A stretch of DNA of 7,187 nt from Desulfovibrio sp. (GTDB taxonomy: Bacteria; Desulfobacterota; Desulfovibrionia; Desulfovibrionales; Desulfovibrionaceae), in assembly GCA_031275955.1 (NCBI GenBank), contig JAISNZ010000060.1, forward strand, positions 1 to 7,187, written 5' to 3'. The position numbers and the translations under genes are program-made. Below, in pieces: positions 1 to 6,360 of this stretch. Numbering within the stretch: the first letter of the stretch is position 1; each line of letters opens with the position of its first letter. Below the pieces are notes generated by a model. It was not told the origin of the DNA. It saw only the letters and a program-made list of their open reading frames with translations, and searched no databases.

Positions 1-1899
1 CTTGAGGCGGGCGCGCGTTCCGGCCAAAGCCTGCCGGGAGGCGTCCAGGGGTGGGATATTGCCGGCGGCGAAGGGATGCTCCATGGCGCCGCAAAGGGGG
101 CAGGCCTCGCCGTCCCGGAGCAGACGCCGTTCTTTCTCCAGGCTGTGGATGCGGCCCAGCAGGGAGGTCTGCGTCTCCAGCAGGGACTGTTCCCTTTCCA
201 GAGCGTCCTGTTGCCCCAGAAGGTCCCGGATATCTTCGGCCAGGGTCTCCCCGGCCGCCCGCAGGCGCAGTTCCGCCGTAACGAGGTCCTTCAGGGCGCG
301 CTCCGAACGCTCCAGGGCGGCGGCGGCCTCCGCGGCTTCCCCCAAAAGGGTCCGGCGGCGGGCCAGGGCGTCGAGCCTCTTGCGCCAGACGGCGATATCC
401 GCTCCGTCCAGAAGGGCCTGTTCCTCCCGCCGCAGATCCTCCAGGGCGCGATCCGCGGCCTCCTGCCGGGCGCGGGCCTTCTCCAGATTCTCCCGGCAGG
501 AAAGCAGGCGCTTTGCGGCGGCTTCGGCCCCGGCCCCGGCCCCGGCGGCTTCGGTCCGGCGTCCGGCGGCCTGGCTGGCAAGGGACTGCGCGGCCAGACA
601 TTGTTCCCGGAGCCCGGCCAGCCCCTCTCCCAGAGCCGCGTCCGCCTGTGCGGCCTCCAGGCCTTGCCTGCAACCTGCCAGGGCTTGCCGTTTCCCGGCC
701 AGGGAAGCGGCATCGGCCCTGTGCCGGGCCAGCAGGGTCTCCCTGGTTTTTTCTCCCCCGGCCAGGGCGGTTTGCGCGGCTTCCAGGCCCAGAGCCCTTT
801 CCCGGAGGAGCACATCCAGCTCCCGTGCCCGGCGCAGGGCCGGACCGGCCTCTTCCCTGGCCGCCCTGGCCGCGGCAAGATCCTCCCCCGCCCTGTTCCA
901 GGCGGCTTCGGCCCGTTGCAAATCCTCCTGCCGCGGAGGAAGATCTTCCAGGCAGGCCGCGCGCAGGGCCTGATCCGCCTCCTGGGCGCGCCGCATCTGC
1001 GTCAGAAGGGCATGATCGCCTTCCAGGGGAAAGGCTCTGCGGGCGCGGTCCAGTTGCGCCTCCTCCGGGGCGAAGGCCTCGCGGCGCAGGCGGAATTCTT
1101 CTCTCTGCCGCGCAAGGTTCTCCCCCTCGGCCGCAAGGCGGGCCAGACCCTCCCGCCAGGCGCGGCCGCGTTCCAGCAGGGCGGCCTCCCGGGCCAGGGC
1201 GCTCTCCTGAAGGTTTTTCTCCTCCAGGGCGGCGCGGAGCGCCTCTGCCTCCGCCGGGGCCAGAAGGGCCTGGCCTGAGCCTTCGGCCGCGAGGGCGTTC
1301 AGGCGGTCCTGCTCTTCCCGGCGGCGGTCGTGGACGAGCAGGGAAATGCGGCTGTAAGTCTCTGTGCCGGTGATCTGTTCCAGAATAGGGGCGCGATCGT
1401 CCGGCCTGGCCTGGAGAAAGGCGGCGAAACCTCCCTGGGCCAGGAGCATGGAGCGGGTGAAGCGGTCGAAATTCATGCCCGTGGCCTTTTCCACGGCGGC
1501 GTCGAATTCGCCCTTTTTCGTCCTGAGGAGGACGCCACTAGCCGCATCGGAAATTTCCCGCTTCGGCGGCTGCAAAACGCCGGCCGGGTCCCTCTTCGCC
1601 CGGTGCTGGCTCCAGTGGCAGCGGAAACGGCCTGCGCGGCTTTCAAAGACGATTTCGGCGAAGCACTCCGCCGTCAGGCGGGACATGATTTCATTGCCGC
1701 CCGAGGAGACAACGGGAATCCGTGGGGTCCGCCCGTAGAGGGCCAGGCAGACGGCGTCCAGGATGGTGGTCTTGCCCGCCCCCGTGGGCCCGGTGATGGC
1801 GAAGATGCCGTCAGCCAGATATTCCGGCCTGGTCAGATCAATGGTCCACTCGCCCATGAGGGAGTTGAGATTGCGCAGGCGGATCTGCAGGACGCGCAT
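1..1899 (-). CDS. sbcC: SbcC, ATPase subunit of the SbcCD (Rad50-like) exonuclease; N-terminal 633 residues, C-terminus outside window
   Basis: SbcC is the SMC/Rad50-like ATPase that works with the SbcD nuclease on double-strand ends and hairpins. The frame is open without a stop from the ATG at 1899-1897 to the window edge. The N-terminus MRVLQIRLRNLNSL is the usual SbcC opening. Walker A is GPTGAGKT at residues 37-44 (Lys43). The family segment LLAQGGFAAFL, with the Q-loop glutamine at about 155, is followed by ILEQITGTETYSRIS. From about residue 185 to 590 the chain is Ala/Glu/Arg/Leu-rich heptad-like coiled coil, with a short Gly-Ala break at 453-458. A zinc hook CPLCG is at Cys600/Cys603, just inside the left edge. 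The second coiled-coil arm, signature motif and Walker B are not in the window. The ATG lies 2 nt after the sbcD stop and has a strong GGAGGGGAG site 5 nt upstream, which fixes the start. Identity is very secure. Confidence 0.97.
   Translation of the reverse strand, partial: MRVLQIRLRNLNSLMGEWTIDLTRPEYLADGIFAITGPTGAGKTTILDAVCLALYGRTPRIPVVSSGGNEIMSRLTAECFAEIVFESRAGRFRCHWSQHRAKRDPAGVLQPPKREISDAASGVLLRTKKGEFDAAVEKATGMNFDRFTRSMLLAQGGFAAFLQARPDDRAPILEQITGTETYSRISLLVHDRRREEQDRLNALAAEGSGQALLAPAEAEALRAALEEKNLQESALAREAALLERGRAWREGLARLAAEGENLARQREEFRLRREAFAPEEAQLDRARRAFPLEGDHALLTQMRRAQEADQALRAACLEDLPPRQEDLQRAEAAWNRAGEDLAAARAAREEAGPALRRARELDVLLRERALGLEAAQTALAGGEKTRETLLARHRADAASLAGKRQALAGCRQGLEAAQADAALGEGLAGLREQCLAAQSLASQAAGRRTEAAGAGAGAEAAAKRLLSCRENLEKARARQEAADRALEDLRREEQALLDGADIAVWRKRLDALARRRTLLGEAAEAAAALERSERALKDLVTAELRLRAAGETLAEDIRDLLGQQDALEREQSLLETQTSLLGRIHSLEKERRLLRDGEACPLCGAMEHPFAAGNIPPLDASRQALAGTRARLK
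526..543 (-). repeat. Three tandem hexanucleotide units (GGCCCC) inside sbcC
   Basis: Three perfect GGCCCC units, followed by a further GGC, lie in frame in sbcC. On the coding strand they encode alternating Gly-Ala (residues about 453-458) flanked by EAA and EAAAK. A 6-bp unit keeps the reading frame when copy number changes. The glycines would locally break the coiled-coil arm. Three copies are few and may simply reflect GC-rich coding sequence. Confidence 0.5.
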
Positions 1900-1901
1900 G
1901 A

Positions 1902-3128
1902 TCACTCCCCTCCGTCCGCCCGCAGGCAGGCGAGGATCTCCTCGTGGGCGAGGCGCAGATCCGCCCTCTGCCCTTCCGGCACCTGGTGGGCCGCGAGGCA
2001 GCGTTCAAAGACCTCGCGCTCGGAAAGGGCGTCCAGGCTTTCTCCGCTTTCCGTCCGGTTCAGGGCGCGGGCCATGAGGCGGGCATTCCGCGCCCGCAGG
2101 ATCTCCAGGCCCGTGCCGCGGGCGGCCGCATCCAGGCGGTCCCGCAAATCCGGCAGGAGATCCTCCCCGTCGTAGGTAATGTCCAGCCAGGCGCGGGCGT
2201 CTTCCGCCGCCAGGGCGGAGAGGCGGGCGGCAATGGCGGCCCAGTCGCCCCGGATGCTCTCCAGACGCCGGAACAGGGGCAGGGGCAGGAGGCGGACTTC
2301 GGCTTCCCGGCCTGTGAAGGAAACCAGGCAGAGACTCTTTTCCCCGCCGATTTCGCTGAATCCCAGGTGCAGGGGAGATCCGCTGTAGCGGATGCGATCC
2401 GAACCGCCCACGCGCTGCGGCAGGTGCAGATGCCCCAGGGCGACATAGTCGAAGACGTCCGGAAAGACAGCCGCTTGCACATGGGCCAGGCCGCCCACAT
2501 AGAGGTCGCGCACGCCGTCGTCTCCCAGGACCGTTCCCCCGGCGGCGAAAAGGTGTCCCATGGCCACGACGGGGACTGGGGGATCGCCCGCTGCGGCGCG
2601 CCGCTCACGGGCCAGGGCGGCCACGCGGGCATAGTGGTCCCGGATGCCCAGGAGGAGTTTGCGTTCCTTGTCGGCCGGGCTTTCGCCCTCTTCCGCCATT
2701 CGGATATCGCGGTCGCGCAGAAAGGGAACAGCGCAGACGATGCACTCCGGCCGGCCGGCCGCGTCTTTCAGGACCAGAATCTCCTCCTCCGGCGAATCCG
2801 AAATCGCGCCGAAGACGTGAATGTGCAGATTGCGGAGCAGATTTCCGGGGGCGGCGAGAAAGGCCGGCGAATCATGGTTGCCCGCGATGATCACCACATG
2901 ACGGCAGGCGCCGCCCGCAGCGCGGCAGAGGAAATGGTAGTAAAGTTCCTGGGCGCGGGTGCCGGGGGTGCTGAGGTCAAAGATATCGCCGGCGACGAGC
3001 AGCGCGTCCACCGCCTCCCGGCGCAGGACGTCCAGAAGACGGTCGAAAAAGGCCGCGTGCTCCTCATGGCGCTTGCGGCCGTGAAGGGAACAGCCCAGGT
3101 GCCAGTCCGAGGTATGCAGAATCTTCAT
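1902..3128 (-). CDS. sbcD: SbcD, Mre11-like metallophosphoesterase nuclease subunit of SbcCD
   Basis: This is the Mn2+-dependent nuclease partner of SbcC: an exonuclease on double-stranded ends and an endonuclease at hairpins. The 408 residues are close to the 400 of the E. coli protein. The five metal-binding phosphodiesterase motifs appear in order: SDWH (7-10), GDIFD (47-51), GNHDS (83-87), GHLF (191-194) and the closing GHLH (232-235, in YVALGHLHLPQ). The stretch NLHIHVFG at 100-107 and the segment YSGSPLHLGFSE are also typical. The C-terminal ~130 residues are the less conserved capping and SbcC-binding region. The start MKILHTSDWH is canonical, and no upstream in-frame ATG fits. There is no clear Shine-Dalgarno sequence; an inverted repeat ends exactly at the ATG, as described in a separate entry. 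The TGA stop is 2 nt before the sbcC ATG, so the pair is an operon, probably translationally coupled. No catalytic residue is missing. Confidence 0.97.
   Translation of the reverse strand: MKILHTSDWHLGCSLHGRKRHEEHAAFFDRLLDVLRREAVDALLVAGDIFDLSTPGTRAQELYYHFLCRAAGGACRHVVIIAGNHDSPAFLAAPGNLLRNLHIHVFGAISDSPEEEILVLKDAAGRPECIVCAVPFLRDRDIRMAEEGESPADKERKLLLGIRDHYARVAALARERRAAAGDPPVPVVAMGHLFAAGGTVLGDDGVRDLYVGGLAHVQAAVFPDVFDYVALGHLHLPQRVGGSDRIRYSGSPLHLGFSEIGGEKSLCLVSFTGREAEVRLLPLPLFRRLESIRGDWAAIAARLSALAAEDARAWLDITYDGEDLLPDLRDRLDAAARGTGLEILRARNARLMARALNRTESGESLDALSEREVFERCLAAHQVPEGQRADLRLAHEEILACLRADGGE
1905..1913 (-). promoter_or_regulatory. Strong ribosome binding site of sbcC
   Basis: On the minus strand this reads GGAGGGGAG, 5 nt before the sbcC ATG. 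It lies inside the last codons of sbcD. It decides the sbcC start and suggests that SbcC can be initiated independently as well as by coupling to SbcD translation. Confidence 0.75.
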
Positions 3129-3157
3129 GGGTATGTCCGCAGCGCAGGATTCACCAT
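3125..3157 (-). other. 10-codon mini-ORF whose stop overlaps the sbcD start (ATGA)
   Basis: The frame reads MVNPALRTYP and then TGA. The TGA overlaps the sbcD start as ATGA, the classic arrangement for termination-reinitiation. The start ATG (or the GTG right after it) lies in the 5' arm of the inverted repeat at 3129-3161, and GGGG stands just upstream, rather close for an ATG start. If translated, ribosomes would pass through and open the hairpin that covers the sbcD start. A reading frame this short is expected by chance, so this is a candidate only. Confidence 0.15.
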
Positions 3158-3161
3158 ACCC
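3129..3161 (-). promoter_or_regulatory. Inverted repeat (possible RNA hairpin or operator) abutting the sbcD start codon
   Basis: On the minus strand GGGTATG (3161-3155) is followed after 19 nt by its exact complement CATACCC (3135-3129), and the sbcD ATG starts at the next base. Inside the loop TCC and GGA can add three more pairs. As RNA, this stem would occupy the place where the ribosome binding site should be, and no other Shine-Dalgarno sequence is visible. As DNA, it could be a widely spaced dyad for a dimeric repressor. It is unlike an intrinsic terminator because no T-run follows. The repeat is seen directly; any function is inference. Confidence 0.4.
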
Positions 3162-3185
3162 CGGAGAACGGCAAAAGGAAAGCGG

Positions 3186-3239
3186 CTATTCGATTTTCTG
3201 GACGCACATCTCCTGTTGATGGTCGCCTGCTTCACTCAT
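3186..3239 (-). CDS. Candidate 17-residue small ORF in the tgt-sbcD gap
   Basis: The frame reads MSEAGDHQQEMCVQKIE and then TAG. It lies about 35 nt downstream of the tgt stop and about 57 nt upstream of sbcD, in the same direction. Upstream there is only a weak AGG about 9 nt from the ATG. An internal ATG (at codon 11) is directly preceded by AGGAG, which is too close to act as its own binding site. I do not recognise the peptide. It is hydrophilic, with one cysteine and no membrane segment. It could be a leader peptide or chance; the rest of the 145-nt gap holds no gene and no convincing terminator. Confidence 0.15.
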   Translation of the reverse strand: MSEAGDHQQEMCVQKIE

Positions 3240-3273
3240 TCATTTACCTGGACTTTGCCCCAGACCCCCGCGT

Positions 3274-4434
3274 TCAGTTCCTTTCACGCATGTCGGCGGC
3301 CTCTTCGGGATATAGGATCTCCAGCGCGGCCTTGTAGGCGGCAAAGCGGCCCTCCAGGACAGCCTGACGCGCCCCTCGAACCAGATTCAAAAAGTAGGCC
3401 AGATTGTGAAGGGAGTTCAGGCGGTAAGAAAGCAGTTCCCCGCTGCGGAAAAGGTGCCGCAGATAGGCCCGGGAAAAGGTGCGGCAGGTATAACAGGAAC
3501 AGGCCGGATCCAGAGGGCCGTCATCTTCGGCATACTCCCTGCGTTTGATGTTCAAACGGCCCCTGGAGGTGAACAGGGTTCCGTTACGGGCGTTGCGGGT
3601 GGGCAGAACGCAATCAAACATGTCCACTCCCCGGCTGATGCCGGTGACGATGTCCAGGGGAGTGCCCACGCCCATGAGGTAGCGAGGTTTGTCTTCAGGC
3701 AGCAGCGCGGCGACATGCGCCAGCATGGCGTGCAGGAGGGATTTCGGTTCACCGACGGAAAGGCCGCCGATGGCAAAACCGTCAAAATCGTGGGCTGTCA
3801 GTTCTTCCACGGAGACTGTGCGCAGATCGGGAAAAAATCCGCCCTGGGTGATGGCGAAGAGCAGGGCCGGTCCCGCGTTCCTGGGATAGGCGGCCCGGGA
3901 TCGCAGGGCCCAGCGGGTGGTCAGTCCGACGGAAGCGGCCGTATAGGCGCGCGAAGTCCCGTAGGCCACACATTCATCTAAAACCATCATGATGTCCGAG
4001 CCGAGATTCCGCTGGATGCCCACAACCTTTTCCGGAGTGAAAAGGTGCCTGGATCCGTCCAGATGAGAGCGGAAGGTCACGCCCTCTTCCGTGAAGCGGG
4101 AAAGTCCCGACAGGCTGAAGGCCTGATAGCCGCCGCTGTCGGTGAGGATGGGTTTGTCCCAGGCTGTGAAACGGTGCAGGCCCCCCCGCCGGGCCACCAG
4201 ACAATCGCCGGGGCGCAGAAAAAGATGATAGGCGTTGCCCAGGACAATTTCCGCCCCAAGAGCCGCAAGGTCATCCTGGGCAACGGCCTTGACGCTGCCC
4301 CCTGTGCCCACGGGCATGAAGACAGGGGTTTCCACCGGGCCATGGGCGGTGCGCAACAGACCGGCGCGAGCCGCGCCATCGCGGGCAAGAAGGGTAAAGG
4401 CGCCGGACCCGGCGGAGGAGGCAGGGGCAGTCAT
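3274..4434 (-). CDS. tgt: Queuine/preQ1 tRNA-guanine transglycosylase (TGT)
   Basis: TGT exchanges the wobble guanine (G34) of GUN-anticodon tRNAs (Asp, Asn, His, Tyr) for preQ1, the committed tRNA step of queuosine synthesis. The 386 residues fit the bacterial family. Visible motifs are FMPVGTGGSVKAV near 39-51, GNAYHLFLRPG near 66-76, DSGGYQAFSL with the general-base Asp99, SDIMMVLDE (146-154) in the base pocket, QGGF around 197-200, and GFAIGGLSVGEP (219-230). DMFDCVLPTRNAR follows, with the nucleophile Asp274. The zinc site is Cys312, Cys314, Cys317 and His343, with the same spacing as in the Zymomonas enzyme. All catalytic and zinc residues are present. The strand before QGG reads AIT, where many bacterial enzymes have IV. 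The ATG is 9 nt after the mltD stop and in the same frame, with no Shine-Dalgarno sequence visible, so translation probably relies on coupling to mltD. Confidence 0.97.
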   Translation of the reverse strand: MTAPASSAGSGAFTLLARDGAARAGLLRTAHGPVETPVFMPVGTGGSVKAVAQDDLAALGAEIVLGNAYHLFLRPGDCLVARRGGLHRFTAWDKPILTDSGGYQAFSLSGLSRFTEEGVTFRSHLDGSRHLFTPEKVVGIQRNLGSDIMMVLDECVAYGTSRAYTAASVGLTTRWALRSRAAYPRNAGPALLFAITQGGFFPDLRTVSVEELTAHDFDGFAIGGLSVGEPKSLLHAMLAHVAALLPEDKPRYLMGVGTPLDIVTGISRGVDMFDCVLPTRNARNGTLFTSRGRLNIKRREYAEDDGPLDPACSCYTCRTFSRAYLRHLFRSGELLSYRLNSLHNLAYFLNLVRGARQAVLEGRFAAYKAALEILYPEEAADMRERN

Positions 4435-4443
4435 GCGGCGGGT

Positions 4444-6282
4444 TCAGGGAATCTTGAGCTTCTGTCCCGGCCTCAGGGCATTGCTCCGGCCAAGGCCGTT
4501 GGCTTCCCTGATGGCCTCCACGGAAGTACGGTGCTTGAGCGACAGGGAATACAGCGTATCCCCCCGGGCCACAGTCACGAAAACGCCGGGAGAGGTTTTG
4601 GCCGCATCGGGCCTGGGATCGCTCCGGGGGGAGGAATCGCGTCCGGCGGCAGGTTTGCTCTCCTCTTTTTCCGGAATGCGCAGGCTCTGCCCCACCCTGA
4701 TGGCGGACCCCGGTTTCAAGTTGTTGGCAGCGTAAAGATCTTCCAGGGAAACCTTGTTGGCACGGGCAATGGCAAAGGGGGTATCACCGGATCGAACCAG
4801 ATAGCGGGAACGGGGAGGGGCCGAAACAACCCGGGTCTCTTTGGCTGGCGGCGCCTCGCCGCGCCGGGAGAGCGGGACCAGCCTGCTGTTGCCGGGGATG
4901 GACAAGCGCTGTCCCAGACTCAGCCGGGTATCCCGGGATCCCATGCGGTTGGCCAGACGGATGCTGTCCACATCCGTTCCCCAGATCTGGGCCAGAGAAT
5001 AAAGCGTATCGCCCTGCCTGACGACATATTTGCCGGCACTGGCGGAAGCGGCGGATCGCGCGGCCGGCAGGGCATCATAGACCGGTTCCACCCGCGCCCC
5101 CTTTCCGGGGATGAGGATAACCGCCCCGGGTCTGGGCAGAGAGGAAATATTGTTGGCCTGGCGCAGGGAGGCGACGCTGACCTTATACCGCTTGCCGATG
5201 GCGGCCAGGGTGTCCTTCCGGCGGACCGTGTATTCCTGCCAGCCAGCGTAAATACGGGCCTCGGCGCTGGCCAGCCAGAGGACGGCGGCCTCCTTCTTTT
5301 CCGGCTCCACATAGGCCAGGGTTGTGGTCGCGGGCGGGCTGGCCGTCCGCCGGAAGGCCGGGTTCATGCCGGAAAATTCATCCCAGGTCAGCCCCATCGT
5401 CCGGGCCAGACCGGCCAGATTGGTGCCCGGAGGCACCTGTAGCGTATCCAGATTCCAGGCGTCTTCAGGACGCGGCTCGGGAAAGCCGAGCGCCTTCAGG
5501 TTGCGCATGATTTTGGCTACAGCGATGAGCCGGGGCACATACTGGCGGGTTTCCTCCCTGAGACGCTGTTTTTCCTCCAGAGTGGCGTCCAGACGGCAAA
5601 GCTCAAAAAAATCCCTGGCGCCGGTGCTGGAAAGGACCTTGCCGATCTTGCCTTCGCCGGCGTTATAGGCGGCTACGGCCAGGTGCCAGTTGGAAAACAT
5701 GCTGTACAGCTGCAGCAGATAATCGGCGGCGGCGGCAGTGGCTTTGAAGGGATCGCGCCGCTCGTCCAGCCAGGTATTCTGGCTCAGGCCGTATTTGCGT
5801 CCGGTGGAAGGCATGAACTGCCACAGCCCCGCAGCTCCAACGCGGGACACGGCATTAGGATTGCCGCCGCTCTCCACCATGCACAGGTAGGCGAGTTCTC
5901 CGGGGATGCCCCGTTCCTCAAAAACTTTCCGGATATAGGGCAAAAAACGGGCGCTCCGCTCCAGATAGCGCTCGAAGGTCCGCCGGTGTTCGTGGACAAA
6001 GTACTTAAAATGCAATTCCACGATTTCCGCTTCCTTCTGGGCCAATCCGGCGTCAATCCGGCCTTGGGAACGGAAAGCCTTCAATTCCGCGGGCGAGAGC
6101 GGGATACCGTCGTCGCGGGGGGTGTACGGTTCGGTCATCTCCTCTTCATAATCCTGCATATATCTGGCATCCAGATCCCTGCCGGGTCCCTTGGGCTGGC
6201 AAGCGGCCAGGGACAGAAGAGTCAGTGAAATAAGGAAAAGCAGGACTGCCGGACGAAGAGGCCGACGAAAAAACAGGGGCAT
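4444..6282 (-). CDS. mltD: MltD-type membrane-bound lytic murein transglycosylase (lipoprotein, GH23 domain plus four LysM repeats)
   Basis: This enzyme cleaves the MurNAc-GlcNAc bond of peptidoglycan with formation of 1,6-anhydro-MurNAc. From the ATG at 6282 it has 612 residues. This start is preferred over an in-frame TTG at 6300 because a GAGG lies 5 nt upstream and the signal peptide is then of normal length. Basic residues, a hydrophobic stretch and the lipobox LAAC put the lipidated Cys at 28. The next residue is Gln, not Asp, which predicts sorting to the outer membrane. The SLT domain spans about 95-265, with catalytic Glu137 in MVESGG, GLWQFMPSTG, AYNAGEG and QYVPRLIAVAKI. A degenerate LysM-like module follows (about 274-335). 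Four LysM repeats follow at about 351-393, 418-464, 494-537 and 568-612, each with a DTL or DTP core and three ending in IP. Linkers are Ser/Pro/Ala-rich. It is followed after 9 nt by tgt. Confidence 0.95.
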   Translation of the reverse strand: MPLFFRRPLRPAVLLFLISLTLLSLAACQPKGPGRDLDARYMQDYEEEMTEPYTPRDDGIPLSPAELKAFRSQGRIDAGLAQKEAEIVELHFKYFVHEHRRTFERYLERSARFLPYIRKVFEERGIPGELAYLCMVESGGNPNAVSRVGAAGLWQFMPSTGRKYGLSQNTWLDERRDPFKATAAAADYLLQLYSMFSNWHLAVAAYNAGEGKIGKVLSSTGARDFFELCRLDATLEEKQRLREETRQYVPRLIAVAKIMRNLKALGFPEPRPEDAWNLDTLQVPPGTNLAGLARTMGLTWDEFSGMNPAFRRTASPPATTTLAYVEPEKKEAAVLWLASAEARIYAGWQEYTVRRKDTLAAIGKRYKVSVASLRQANNISSLPRPGAVILIPGKGARVEPVYDALPAARSAASASAGKYVVRQGDTLYSLAQIWGTDVDSIRLANRMGSRDTRLSLGQRLSIPGNSRLVPLSRRGEAPPAKETRVVSAPPRSRYLVRSGDTPFAIARANKVSLEDLYAANNLKPGSAIRVGQSLRIPEKEESKPAAGRDSSPRSDPRPDAAKTSPGVFVTVARGDTLYSLSLKHRTSVEAIREANGLGRSNALRPGQKLKIP

Positions 6283-6287
6283 GGAAA

Positions 6288-6291
6288 CCTC
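6288..6291 (-). promoter_or_regulatory. Ribosome binding site deciding the mltD start
   Basis: GAGG on the minus strand stands 5 nt before the ATG at 6282-6280. It supports that ATG over the upstream in-frame TTG at 6300-6298, which would add six residues (MAHEVS) before the basic part of the signal peptide. Confidence 0.55.
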
Positions 6292-6360
6292 ATGGGCCAA
6301 GAGAGCCGTACCCTCTCAACAGGCTTGCATTGCGGGGAATTAAGCGCTAAAGAAGACTCA

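Noticed and set aside
76..1278. Long plus-strand open frames opposite sbcC (also 2-973 and 513-1373)
   Set aside because: They are mirror frames of the GC-rich, stop-poor sbcC coding strand. The minus frame carries Walker A, Q-loop and zinc hook, while the plus products are Gly/Pro/Arg-rich with no recognisable domain.
3244..3273. Possible terminator after tgt (CTGG and CCAG around GGCAAAGT)
   Set aside because: The stem is only 4 bp with an 8-nt loop and no T-run, so it is not credible as an intrinsic terminator.
1944..3548. 534-codon plus-strand open frame opposite sbcD and the end of tgt
   Set aside because: It spans two well-identified minus-strand genes and shows no family motif; it is an antisense shadow.
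4045..5442. 465-codon plus-strand open frame opposite tgt and mltD
   Set aside because: Antisense shadow; the minus strand has complete catalytic motifs and LysM repeats in this span.
6330..6354. Plus-strand promoter TTGCAT, 17 nt, TAAAGA before the methyltransferase
   Set aside because: Only 3 of 6 matches in each box, and it would leave almost no leader before the ATG at 6361.
6292..6360. Earlier in-frame ATG at 6292 for the methyltransferase
   Set aside because: It would leave only 9 nt between the two divergent starts and adds residues with no family resemblance; the binding site is poor.
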